Source: CBCXVS01 sp965178525 (GTDB lineage: Bacteria > Tectomicrobia > Entotheonellia > Entotheonellales > Entotheonellaceae). From it: 64,000 nucleotides of DNA. The translations under genes were made by a program, and so were the position numbers. Under the pieces are notes generated by a model. That model had not been told where the DNA came from. It did no database searches and saw only the letters and a list, made by a program, of their open reading frames with translations. Each line of letters begins with the position of its first letter. Positions within the stretch are counted from its first letter, which is position 1. Positions 18,755-27,310 of this stretch are shown in pieces. Location of the stretch: assembly GCA_965178525.1 (NCBI GenBank), contig CBCXVS010000004.1, positions 19,608-83,607 on the forward strand, in the 5' to 3' direction.

Positions 18755-19981
18755 TTACTCAAAGGTACGGGGGTGGCGCAAGATCAAGCTGACATTTTGC
18801 CCGCCAAACCCAAATGAGTTGGACATCGCACACGCCACGGCGTGGGGCCTCGGGGTGTGGGCGATACAATCAAACGGCACATCCGGGTCAGGCACATCCA
18901 GGTGGGCGGTGGGCGGCAACACCCCCGCTTCCAAGGCCAGGAGAGTGGTCACCGCCTCCATGGCCCCGGCTGCGCCCATGGTGTGGCCAATGAGCGATTT
19001 GGTCGAACTCACCAACACGTTCCCGGCACTGAAGACATGCTCCAGGGCCACCGCCTCAGAGCGGTCATTTTGGACCGTTCCGGTGCCGTGGGCATTGACG
19101 TAACCAATGTCGCGGGGGGTCAGATCGGCCCGTGTCAGCGCCTCCTGCATGGCCCGTACCGCCCCCTCGGCGTCGGCTGGCGGCGCAATGGGGTGAAAGG
19201 CATCAGAAGAAATTCCGCTGCCGCCCACGCAGGCCCGGATCCGGGCCCCCCGGGCCGCGGCATGGGCATATGATTCAAGAACCAATACCGCCGCCCCTTC
19301 GCTGATCGACATCCCCTGGCGGTCTTGCGAAAAGGGGCGGCAGGGGCGTTTATCCAGGAGTTTTAAGGCATTAAAGCCCATGAAACAGATGCGGGTTAAG
19401 GAGTCGACACCGCCAGCCAGACCCACATCGACCACACCGGTGGCAATCAGATCCGCGACCGTGGCGATCGCCGCCGCGCTGGAGCTGCACGCGAGAATCG
19501 GGGTTTCCCGTGGCCCTTCGATGCGGAACCGGGCCGCCAGCGCCTCAGTTTGGGAGGCGGGGAGCATGGTGCGCAGCGCGCCGCGCAGCCGCGGATTTTC
19601 CTCGCGATGGTAATAGTGCTGGTACCATGCCTCTGCTTCCAGCATGCCACCACCGGCCCCGCCGATGCTGACCGCCGCATCCCTCAGAGTTTCGGGGGCT
19701 AACCCGGCGTGGCGAACGGCCTCTTCCGCCGCTGCCATCACGAATCGATTGGCGCGCGGCCGGGCCGCCGATCCCAAGGAGTGGACCGTGGCCGCATCCA
19801 CTTGTCCCCCGACATCGGAGGGAAAGCCGTCGGTGGGAAATAACGTCAGCGGACCCAGGACGCAACGGCCGGTTGAGAGGCCCTCCCAATAGGCGTCGCA
19901 CCCCTGTCCATAGGGGCTGATCACCCCCATGGCAGTGACCACGACATCGCGGGCCGCATATCGCGACCGAGACGGGCTCAT
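18755..19981 (-). CDS. Beta-ketoacyl-ACP synthase (ApeO/ApeR-type ketosynthase)
   Basis: A 408-residue condensing enzyme of the FabF fold with all catalytic residues: Cys165 in PILACSSSAA, His298 in NAHGTGT, Lys328 and His333 in STKSLIGHTMGAAGAMEA, and the closing NSFGFGGQN. It would extend the aryl polyene by malonyl units on ACP. It overlaps the ACP gene by 4 bp. The ACP, chain-length-factor-like and second ketosynthase genes directly upstream match the aryl-polyene core. Confidence 0.92.
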   Translation of the reverse strand: MSPSRSRYAARDVVVTAMGVISPYGQGCDAYWEGLSTGRCVLGPLTLFPTDGFPSDVGGQVDAATVHSLGSAARPRANRFVMAAAEEAVRHAGLAPETLRDAAVSIGGAGGGMLEAEAWYQHYYHREENPRLRGALRTMLPASQTEALAARFRIEGPRETPILACSSSAAAIATVADLIATGVVDVGLAGGVDSLTRICFMGFNALKLLDKRPCRPFSQDRQGMSISEGAAVLVLESYAHAAARGARIRACVGGSGISSDAFHPIAPPADAEGAVRAMQEALTRADLTPRDIGYVNAHGTGTVQNDRSEAVALEHVFSAGNVLVSSTKSLIGHTMGAAGAMEAVTTLLALEAGVLPPTAHLDVPDPDVPFDCIAHTPRPHAVACAMSNSFGFGGQNVSLILRHPRTFE

Positions 19982-20250
19982 TCGAGCTCACCCTTGGCGT
20001 ATAAGACCAACTGTGAGAGGGTAGCCAAACTCGTAAAGCTTTCCATCCACCCCTCTTGTTCGTCGTTAAATTCCAGGTCGAACTCGTCCTCAATCCCCAA
20101 CAGCAGTTCGATGCAGTCGAGAGAATCCAGCCCCAGGCCATCCTTGAGCAAGAGGGAGTCGGGCTCGAGGCTGGCAGTGCGTTCCGGCGTCAGGCGCAGC
20201 CGTTCCGTCATCAGCTTTTTCAACCGGGGGATTACGTCCTCTTGTGTCAT
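19978..20250 (-). CDS. Acyl carrier protein (ACP 2)
   Basis: A 90-residue acyl carrier protein starting MTQEDVIPRLKK. The phosphopantetheine serine is in LGLDSLDCIELL. It lies between the chain-length-factor-like gene and the ketosynthase, with a 4-bp overlap into the latter. Together with ACP 1 (8381-8632) it matches the two-ACP design of aryl-polyene pathways; a third ACP at 27022 is extra. Confidence 0.92.
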   Translation of the reverse strand: MTQEDVIPRLKKLMTERLRLTPERTASLEPDSLLLKDGLGLDSLDCIELLLGIEDEFDLEFNDEQEGWMESFTSLATLSQLVLYAKGELE

Positions 20251-20297
20251 ACATCTATCCTTAAGTGGCCGCCTAACATGACGTTCATCATCAAAAC

Positions 20298-21236
20298 TTA
20301 CCCAGGGTCGGAAGCCCGGTTTTTGTGGTCGAGAAGTCGAGGCCACCGCACCATCGACCAGGCATCGTCCCAACGGGAAATACAGAGAAGATGGTCGTGA
20401 TGTGTCTCCGCAAGCGACAGCAACAAACCGATGAGCGGTGTAGATGCAAGGCATGTTCCCGTGCGCTCATTCACTAGTGAGACCGGCATCGTGGGCCAGC
20501 GTTCGCGGATGCGCGCCCGAGTGCGGTAACCCGCTTTCAAGGTCGGCATGCAGAGGGCAATGGCGGTGCTGGCGTGGCGGTCCAAGGCCGCGTCAATCAT
20601 GGTCAGCACATCATCGCCCCGGCCGGCGGCATAGCCAAATGCCGCCAGGTCCGGGTGGGGCTCCAGCAGCCAACAGAGGGCGGTTTCCACCAGGGGCGAG
20701 CTCAGGAGCCAGCGGCCGGACGTGAACAGGGCTTCACATTCGGCGAATGTTTCGATTCCCAGGATCAGAGCCCGGTCGCACTGATCCTGGGCAAGTAAGG
20801 TCACCGCGTGCCAGAGGGCTTCAAGACCCGCATTGGCGCCACTGAGAAAGGAAACATGGGGGCCGGTAATATGAAACGAGATGGTCACTTCACCTGGTAC
20901 GATGCTCGGGGCGGTATAGGGAAAGTAAGTGGCAACGCTCGTATCGACATGTAAAAAGGCCCAATTGGCAGCGGCATAGGCCGAGGCACTGGCGTAGACT
21001 GTGGCCGTGCGTGGCCCGGACAGATCGGCACGGGCAAGCCCGTGCTGACGGAGGGTCTGGTCCACGCGATCAATGGCCAGGAGACATTCGCGGCTGGCGC
21101 GGCGCAGCCGCTCGTCGTCAATGGCCGGGGTCGGTATCGGCAGCAGGCGCCGTCCCGCCGCCTCGGCCCGCGCACTGGGGGGGATATGTTGCAACCCGGC
21201 TCCCCAGCCGGTCATCACACTGGCCCTGTTGACCAT
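20298..21236 (-). CDS. Chain-length-factor-like ketosynthase without active-site Cys
   Basis: A 312-residue ketosynthase-fold protein of the short Ketoacyl-synt_2 type (ApeC-like). The start (MVNRASVMTGWG) follows GAGGAACGCC. The nucleophile position reads FLSGANAGLEAL, where active enzymes have xCxSGA, so the Cys is replaced (apparently by Phe); the typical His/His pair is also not evident. Such proteins pair with an active ketosynthase and set chain length. It begins 8 bp after the 21.2-kb ketosynthase and is followed by ACP 2. Confidence 0.82.
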   Translation of the reverse strand: MVNRASVMTGWGAGLQHIPPSARAEAAGRRLLPIPTPAIDDERLRRASRECLLAIDRVDQTLRQHGLARADLSGPRTATVYASASAYAAANWAFLHVDTSVATYFPYTAPSIVPGEVTISFHITGPHVSFLSGANAGLEALWHAVTLLAQDQCDRALILGIETFAECEALFTSGRWLLSSPLVETALCWLLEPHPDLAAFGYAAGRGDDVLTMIDAALDRHASTAIALCMPTLKAGYRTRARIRERWPTMPVSLVNERTGTCLASTPLIGLLLSLAETHHDHLLCISRWDDAWSMVRWPRLLDHKNRASDPG

Positions 21237-21244
21237 GGCGTTCC

Positions 21245-22459
21245 TCAAGCTCCTTCCAGCACGAGACACGCATTGCATCCGGCAAACCCCACTGCGGTTT
21301 TGAGACTGATGCGGGGGCGATACGCCCGCGCCGTTTCCGGCACATAATCCAAGTCGCAGTCCGGGTCTGGCTCGCCGTAGTTGAGCGTCGGCGGCACCTG
21401 CCCATAGCGCCAGGCCAGCAGGCACATGATCGTTTCCAAAATCGCCGCAGCTCCCATGGTATGGCCCATATGGGCCTTGATCGAGTTGACCGGGATGGCA
21501 TAGGCCCGCGGCCCCAACACGCGTTTGAACACCCGGGTCTCCACCCGGTCGTTGGCCGGCGTCCCGGTTCCATGCGCGCTGATAAAATCGATCTGCTCCC
21601 GGTCCACGCCCGCATTGTTTAGGGCCAGCCGCACGGTGTGCTCCAGACCGTTGCCCTCGTCGTCGGGAGCTGTAATGTGCGACCCATCGGCACAACTGGC
21701 GTGCCCACGCAAAAAGCCGAGCGGCTTGGCCCCGCGCTGACGGGCCGCCAGTTCTCGCTCGAGCACAACGATACCGGCTCCTTCGCCGAGCAACAGTCCG
21801 CTGCGCCGCCGGTCGAATGGCCGGACCTCGTCGCGGGTCAGCGATCGCAGGCGATTAAAGCCATGCATGACAAACCGGCACAAGATATCGACGCCGCCCG
21901 CGATCACCGCCGTGGCTGCGCTGGCGTGAAGTAGGTCGGCGCCAATCCCCAAGCTCGTGGCCCCAGAGGCGCAGGCGGTCGAGAGGCTGAGCACCGGTCC
22001 GGTGGCCCGGAGCCACTGGGCCAGGCGACGCGGCGGGCCGTCGTACGCAGCGCCCGCCAGGGCGTGCAAATCGCGGGGTTGGGCCTGAAACCGTTCGGCT
22101 TCACCAATGCCGCCCAAGGCGCGGCCGATGACCACGCCCAAACCCGGACCCGTTAATGTAGACTGGCCCAAGCCCGCCTGTTGCATGGCTTCGGTCGCCG
22201 CGTAGATGAGGAATTGTGAGGCGCGGCAGGCTGGGAGCGGCGGCGCCTCCGGCGGCAGGCCCGCGAGGCATTTGATTTCGCCGCCGCGTCCCACCCGCAT
22301 ATCGGACGTGTCGAAGCGCTCGATGGCCGAGATGCCGGAGGCGCCGCCGGTCAGGCCGGACCAGAAGGCCGCCACGCCATGCCCGACCGGGCTCACAACG
22401 CCCATGCCGGTAACGGCGATGCAGTCGGGTTTATGCGGTCGGGGGGCGCCAAACATCAT
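21245..22459 (-). CDS. Beta-ketoacyl-ACP synthase (second active ketosynthase)
   Basis: About 404 residues from the chosen ATG. Catalytic residues are intact: Cys163 in LSTACASGATS, His296 in SAHGTGT, Lys328 and His333 in NSIKAHMGHTMGAA. IAVTGMGVVSPVG is the typical N-terminus. The start lies inside the last ~30 bp of the upstream LPLAT gene, so the two are translationally coupled. It probably forms a heterodimer with the neighbouring cysteine-less protein. Confidence 0.92.
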   Translation of the reverse strand: MMFGAPRPHKPDCIAVTGMGVVSPVGHGVAAFWSGLTGGASGISAIERFDTSDMRVGRGGEIKCLAGLPPEAPPLPACRASQFLIYAATEAMQQAGLGQSTLTGPGLGVVIGRALGGIGEAERFQAQPRDLHALAGAAYDGPPRRLAQWLRATGPVLSLSTACASGATSLGIGADLLHASAATAVIAGGVDILCRFVMHGFNRLRSLTRDEVRPFDRRRSGLLLGEGAGIVVLERELAARQRGAKPLGFLRGHASCADGSHITAPDDEGNGLEHTVRLALNNAGVDREQIDFISAHGTGTPANDRVETRVFKRVLGPRAYAIPVNSIKAHMGHTMGAAAILETIMCLLAWRYGQVPPTLNYGEPDPDCDLDYVPETARAYRPRISLKTAVGFAGCNACLVLEGA

Positions 22460-23369
22460 AGAAATTGAACCATTGATCGGGTGCTTTGGCCACGTAGTGT
22501 TCCAGGACTCGAACCATTTGCCGCAGGGCCGCCTCTTCGCCACCCCGGGCCACGGGGATGGCCTCGCCAATATGGATGTCGTAGAGGCGATCTGGCCGTA
22601 TCAGACAAAAGAATGGGATGACCGGTACCCCGGCTGCACCGGCCAGCATAAAAGGGCCGCTTGGAAAGGAGGCTGGCGCATCGAAAAAATCGATCGGGAG
22701 GTCACGGCGATGCCCGGTGCCCCGGTCGATTTGCACCGCCACCACTTCCCCGCGCCGCAGCGCCATCAGCAAGTGCACCAGAACCCCGGCGCGATCGTTG
22801 GAGACAAAGCGCAGGCCGGGCGGGATGTCCTGTTCCCGCAGCAGGCGCTGGATGGCGGCCTGTGATTCTGGTGCGGTCAGTACATGCACGGTTTTTCCGA
22901 ACGGGGCGAGGAGGCGGCCGGCCAGCTCCCAATTGCCCAGGTGGGCCGTGGCGGCCACAAATCCGCTTCCCGATTCCAGAACGGCTTCCAGCCGCTCCAG
23001 GCCGTGCACGCGATGCACATAGCGTTGCTGGATCTCCAGGGTCTGGCGATTGAGCGATAACAAATCGACAAAGTAGTAGGCAAAGTGACGAAATAGCGAC
23101 CGGGTGATCCGGGCCGTGGTCACGGGGTCGGCATCGGGTCGGATACGGGCGATATTTGCCTGCGCCGCGGCGTATTCCCGGGGCATGAGCGGGCGGAAAA
23201 ACGCCGCCACCACGTTCGCCAGACTAAAGCGTACCGACCGTGGCATCAGCGGCATCAACCCCTTGACTAGGTTGTACAGAAAGGGCCAGTCATAAGCGTG
23301 CGTGTACCACGAAGGCGACGCTGGTGGCGTTTCGGCCGGCGCCTGAAGGGAACTGGGATCGGGAGCCAT
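22431..23369 (-). CDS. LpxL/HtrB-type acyltransferase
   Basis: A 312-residue lysophospholipid-acyltransferase family protein of the lipid A acyltransferase type. The catalytic HLGNWE (Hx4E) sits near residue 143, followed later by QIDRGTGHR and GAAGVPVIPFF. A single N-terminal hydrophobic region is present. In aryl-polyene loci this type is joined to, or encoded near, the glycosyltransferase; here they are 15 kb apart. It presumably moves an acyl chain from ACP to a membrane anchor. Confidence 0.87.
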   Translation of the reverse strand: MAPDPSSLQAPAETPPASPSWYTHAYDWPFLYNLVKGLMPLMPRSVRFSLANVVAAFFRPLMPREYAAAQANIARIRPDADPVTTARITRSLFRHFAYYFVDLLSLNRQTLEIQQRYVHRVHGLERLEAVLESGSGFVAATAHLGNWELAGRLLAPFGKTVHVLTAPESQAAIQRLLREQDIPPGLRFVSNDRAGVLVHLLMALRRGEVVAVQIDRGTGHRRDLPIDFFDAPASFPSGPFMLAGAAGVPVIPFFCLIRPDRLYDIHIGEAIPVARGGEEAALRQMVRVLEHYVAKAPDQWFNFYDVWRPPTA

Positions 23370-23507
23370 GTTCTCTCTTTGTGCCAGGACAGCCGCGATA
23401 GATCAAAGATTCTCGACGGGTGTCTGATGAAAGCGCAGCGCATCATAGCATGGGGCCGCCGGGTTGTCAAAATCAGCCCGCCAGCCTTGGAGACCGTCCG
23501 GGCGTCG

Positions 23508-23957
23508 CTATTTGATTTTGACCACGGTGCCTTTGAGGGCCACCCCCGCGAGGATAGCGCCGGCACCACACTGGAATTCCGTCGGGCTGGAAAACTCTTG
23601 GCTCTTGTAGTTGCTTTTGATATTGATGACCGCATTGCCGCCTTCTTTGAGCGCTCGGCTTTGCAGAGATTTAATCGCCGAAAAAAATGCCCACTGGCAG
23701 GCTCTCTCATCTGATTTGTTCAAGGCATTGGTCTTTTTGTTGGTTCTGAATTCGCCGTACTTTTTGATCACCTTTGGGTGTCGCTGACCCACGAAAAAGA
23801 CCTTGACATGGTCGAGGATGGCGCCTTTGTCCCGGCCAATTTGTAAGGCTTCGTTGACGTTCAAATTATGGAGCGTATTGCGGGCGTGGGCGAGGTGGGT
23901 GAAGCATAGCGTGCTGATCACTGACAGCGCGAGTGCCATGAGGGTGAGGTGCTTCAT
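23508..23957 (-). CDS. Small secreted protein with YbjQ-like C-terminal domain
   Basis: A 149-residue exported protein: a signal peptide (MKHLTLMALALSVIS to AHA) followed by a YbjQ/excinuclease-like fold. The second half, ALKEGGNAVINIKSNY and CGAGAILAGVALKGTVVKI, is the conserved part seen in small proteins mislabelled excinuclease subunits in aryl-polyene and xanthomonadin-like loci. Function is unknown. A 127-bp gap separates it from the barrel gene and a 138-bp gap from the acyltransferase. Confidence 0.6.
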   Translation of the reverse strand: MKHLTLMALALSVISTLCFTHLAHARNTLHNLNVNEALQIGRDKGAILDHVKVFFVGQRHPKVIKKYGEFRTNKKTNALNKSDERACQWAFFSAIKSLQSRALKEGGNAVINIKSNYKSQEFSSPTEFQCGAGAILAGVALKGTVVKIK

Positions 23958-24084
23958 AAGTTAACCTTCAGTAATAGGGTCGGAGCGGGGTGGATGATAG
24001 CCATTGCGGGCTGAACCATTTCACGGAACGAAAGGATTATAGGCAATTTTGCGCCTCTTGAAAAGCAGTGGCAAATGGACCCCA

Positions 24085-27003
24085 TTAATGCACACCGGCG
24101 CGGGCTGTGCTTTGGAATCGCAGCCAGACTTGAAGGCCCTCGCCCTCGCGCCGGCCCTGTGCATCCAAGGGATAGGCAATATCAATGGCCGTTTCAAAGC
24201 GGAATAGCGACGCGAGACCCAGCCCGGCAATGAGCCGCAGTCCGACTCCCGAGCGCAGGCGCGTCTGCGTGAGATCCTGGCCAATATCCCAGCGCCAGCC
24301 CGCGTCGATGAACGGGCTCAGGTGCACGTTGCGCAAGACGAACAGACGCCCCGGCGCTTCCAGCCGCACATCGCGTAGCACCGGGAAGCGCAGACCGAGG
24401 GTGCCGCCCAACAGGCGGTCGCCGAGAAATCGTAGGCGGTAGGGATAGCCCCGCACCGCCTGGACGCCGGCCAGGGTGAGCTTGCTCTGGAATGGCACGG
24501 TGCCGGCGCTCCAGCCGCCAAAGACCCGGAGCTGTAACCAGGTCTGGTTCCACAGGCGCAGAAATTCGCTGCCCTCCCATCGCACCTGCTGAAAATCCGG
24601 CCGGGAACTGCCCAGGAGCTTCGAGGCGATTTCCACCTGCAGACGCAGGACATAGCCATAGGCAAGTGGCTCGGCCAAGACGTTCAAGGGGGCGCCGGTG
24701 GCCGGGGGCACACGGGCATCACGCTGATAACCCAACAACAGGCTGTGGAGGCGCCCGGTCGAGGGAAAGGCCTCGGCCGAAACCGGGTCGCCTTGAAAGG
24801 TCTCCTGGCGGTCTAAGAACGCGACTTGATACCCGAGCGAGAAGCGATTGGCCGGAATGCGGTGCTGCTGGTGCGTTTCGGCCAAGATCAAGCTGGTATC
24901 CACCGACAAGCGGCGAGCGCCGAGGCGGTCGCGGACGCGGAGGAAGGTGGTCATGGCCGGGTGCGGGAAGCGCTGGCGCCAGAGCTGGCCCTCTAGGCTG
25001 ACGGCATTGGGTGTCTCTTTATACCCTACACTGAAAACCGCGGCTTGATCATCGAGATACCGGGCAACCAGGCTCAACCGCGGCATGTTGTCATCGATGA
25101 AATTCGCCTCCAACGTCACGAAGGGATAGAGCAAGTAGCGATCGAGGTGCGGGAAGTCAATCAGAGGCCGCACCGCATAGGTGATCCGCGAGTTGTTGTT
25201 CAAACGGTACACGTCCGGCAGCCGCTTAAGGGGATCGATTTGCACATCGCTCAAGGGAGAGGCGTGGCGCCAGATAACGCGGGTGACGCGGTCCGTGCCC
25301 GGAATGCGGGTTTCATCGACACCACCATCGCTCGCCCGCAATCGGATGGTGAGAGGCATCACGGCGTCGCCAAGGCGGCGAATCTCCACCTGGTTGACAT
25401 ATATCGGGCGTCCCTGCGCATCCGTCTGGGGGGTGATCTCCACGTTGCCAACGGCCTAATCCAAGTGGACTTGCTGGTGCACCCATTATTGGAAAAACTG
25501 CGATAGATCCTGGCTGCTCACCGCCTCGGCCGTGCGTTGTACATCGTCGGTCACAATGATGGCGGCATCCCTCTCGGCGCCTAGACGGTGGAGAAAGGCG
25601 CGGAACGTATCGGGGCCGAGCCGGTCGTGCAACATGGCGTACGTTAACGCCCCTTTTTTCTCTTGTAAAAAACGGAGTCCAAGTGGGTTAGGCGATGTCG
25701 CCAGCGGGGTGCTGAGCGCTTGGTCCTGGCCGCGAACCACCAGGCGGCGGTACGGCCCTTCAACTTCTTGCTCCCGGTAGGAAAAGTTGGGCAGCCACGC
25801 CCCTTTCCAGGTGAGAAAGTTGCGGCCCGGGCCATATTGCTCATCCAGCCAGCGGAGGGCGAGATAGGTGGTCAAGCCCTCGCCGATCCAACGCGACGTG
25901 TCAAGGTTGTAAGCCGTGCGCAGTCCCCACTGTTGCTGCGCCACGCCCCGGGCGAGATAGAATTCGACCAGTTTGCGGGCGAGGGCTGGCATACGCACCA
26001 GATCGCGGGAGAGAAACAAGAGTTGATCGGCCGCCGCGCTGAACGGCAGGCTGAGGTCGCGTTCGTGCACCACCACAACGAAACGGGTGTCCGGCACGGT
26101 AACGGCAAATTGCTGGCGGTAAAAGTCCAAAATATCGCGGGTGATGCCCACGAAGCGGGCCGTTTCCGGCTGATCCCGGACCAGTGCCATCAGACATATG
26201 GTTGGCCGCTGGGTCGTATCACATGTCGGGCGCCAGACCGGACTCAGGCTCAAGCCCAGGTGGTAGAGCGGCCCGGCGCTGCCGGTGAGGGTGTGCCAGC
26301 CATTGTGCCGGGTGTCCTCGCGCCACGGCGTGGAAGCCACCACCTGCTGGTCGGCGCGGGTGGTGAAGCGCAGCTCGTAGTGCGCATGGACGAATTCCCG
26401 CAGCCCCCATATCCACTGCCCCTGGCGATGGGGAACAAGCATCGGATACCAGTGGCCATCGAGGGCGACAATGCCCTGATAATGCCCCCAGTTTTTAGCC
26501 TCGGGAATCCGGGTGGCAAAGGCGGTGGTGACGTTGAACCGCTCGCCCACGCGATAGGGCGATGGCGGCACGATGCGGAGGATGGCTTGGTCCGGGACCC
26601 GTCCGACGGACACCGCATGATCATCTTGCAGCCGGAAGGGCAGATTCTGGCCGCTGGCATCGGTGACGCGGCGGACGGTGAGACGGGCCGCATCAAACCC
26701 CCGCGCATAGCGCAGGTCCGTGTAGGCGGCCGGTTCCCGCGGGTCTTGCCGGCTCAGGGTGTTCGGCGGCAGAAACAGGTAGAGGGCGGCGAGTGGCTCG
26801 GCGCCGTGCCAGGTCGCGCTGATCGTGACCTGCCCCTCGATGTCGTGGCTGGCGGGATCATAGGCCGCCTCCATGTGATAGCGCACCGAGGTGAATGCGA
26901 CTTGGGGCTGAGACGCGGCCATTCCCGGCCAGGTCAGCCCAGCTGGCCAAACGACAAGGAGTAGCCAGAAGAGGGAGCGGGCAAAACCACTGTCGGGTAT
27001 CAT
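24085..27003 (-). pseudogene. Inactive M1-peptidase-like domain fused to an outer-membrane barrel; two in-frame stops
   Basis: One 973-codon frame interrupted by TAA at codon 506 (25486-25488) and TAG at codon 516 (25456-25458). A signal peptide is followed by an M1 gluzincin-like domain. The HEXXH site reads RGVAQ (residues 352-356): both zinc histidines and the catalytic Glu are gone, although the third ligand position, Glu375 in WIGEGLTTY, remains at the canonical spacing. Between the stops the frame reads WVHQQVHLD, then AVGNVEI, a natural continuation of M1 proteins. The C-terminal ~400 residues form a BamA/surface-antigen-like beta barrel (ending in repeated amphipathic strands, FRFETAIDIAYPL). 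As intact it would be a periplasmic sensor/clamp on an outer-membrane pore, perhaps for polyene export; that is inference. Confidence 0.7.
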
Positions 27004-27021
27004 GGGTGGCGCCTACATCGG

Positions 27022-27273
27022 TTAAAAAGCCGATTTTTTTTGGGCGATATAGTCCGAGAGTGTGTGGAGTGAATCAACGAGGACCGGAGACACATCTGTA
27101 TCATCGATCAGAATATTAAAATGGTTTTCAACCTGCGTCAAAAGCTCCATGGCTGCGATCGAATCGATGCCCAAGTCGGCAATCAGGTTGGTCTCCCCCA
27201 CCTCGACCGGGGAGATGGGCAAGCGGAGCGTGTCGACAAAGAGCTCGCGAAGGACGGATTTGATGTCCTGCAT
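27022..27273 (-). CDS. Acyl carrier protein (ACP 3)
   Basis: An 83-residue carrier protein with the phosphopantetheine serine in LGIDSIAAMELL. It is located 38 bp after the AMP-ligase and 18 bp before the M1-barrel gene. It is not similar enough to ACP 1 or ACP 2 to be a recent duplicate. The place next to the AMP-ligase suggests it carries the activated aryl starter. Confidence 0.9.
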   Translation of the reverse strand: MQDIKSVLRELFVDTLRLPISPVEVGETNLIADLGIDSIAAMELLTQVENHFNILIDDTDVSPVLVDSLHTLSDYIAQKKSAF

Positions 27274-27310
27274 AGGGATTCCTGTGGGGTATGTCTCTTG
27301 TAGCAGGGGT

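Noticed and set aside
20298..21695. A 465-residue start for the chain-length-factor-like gene
   Set aside because: The first ~150 residues are a shadow of the upstream ketosynthase; the ATG at 21236 has a ribosome site and the right family start.
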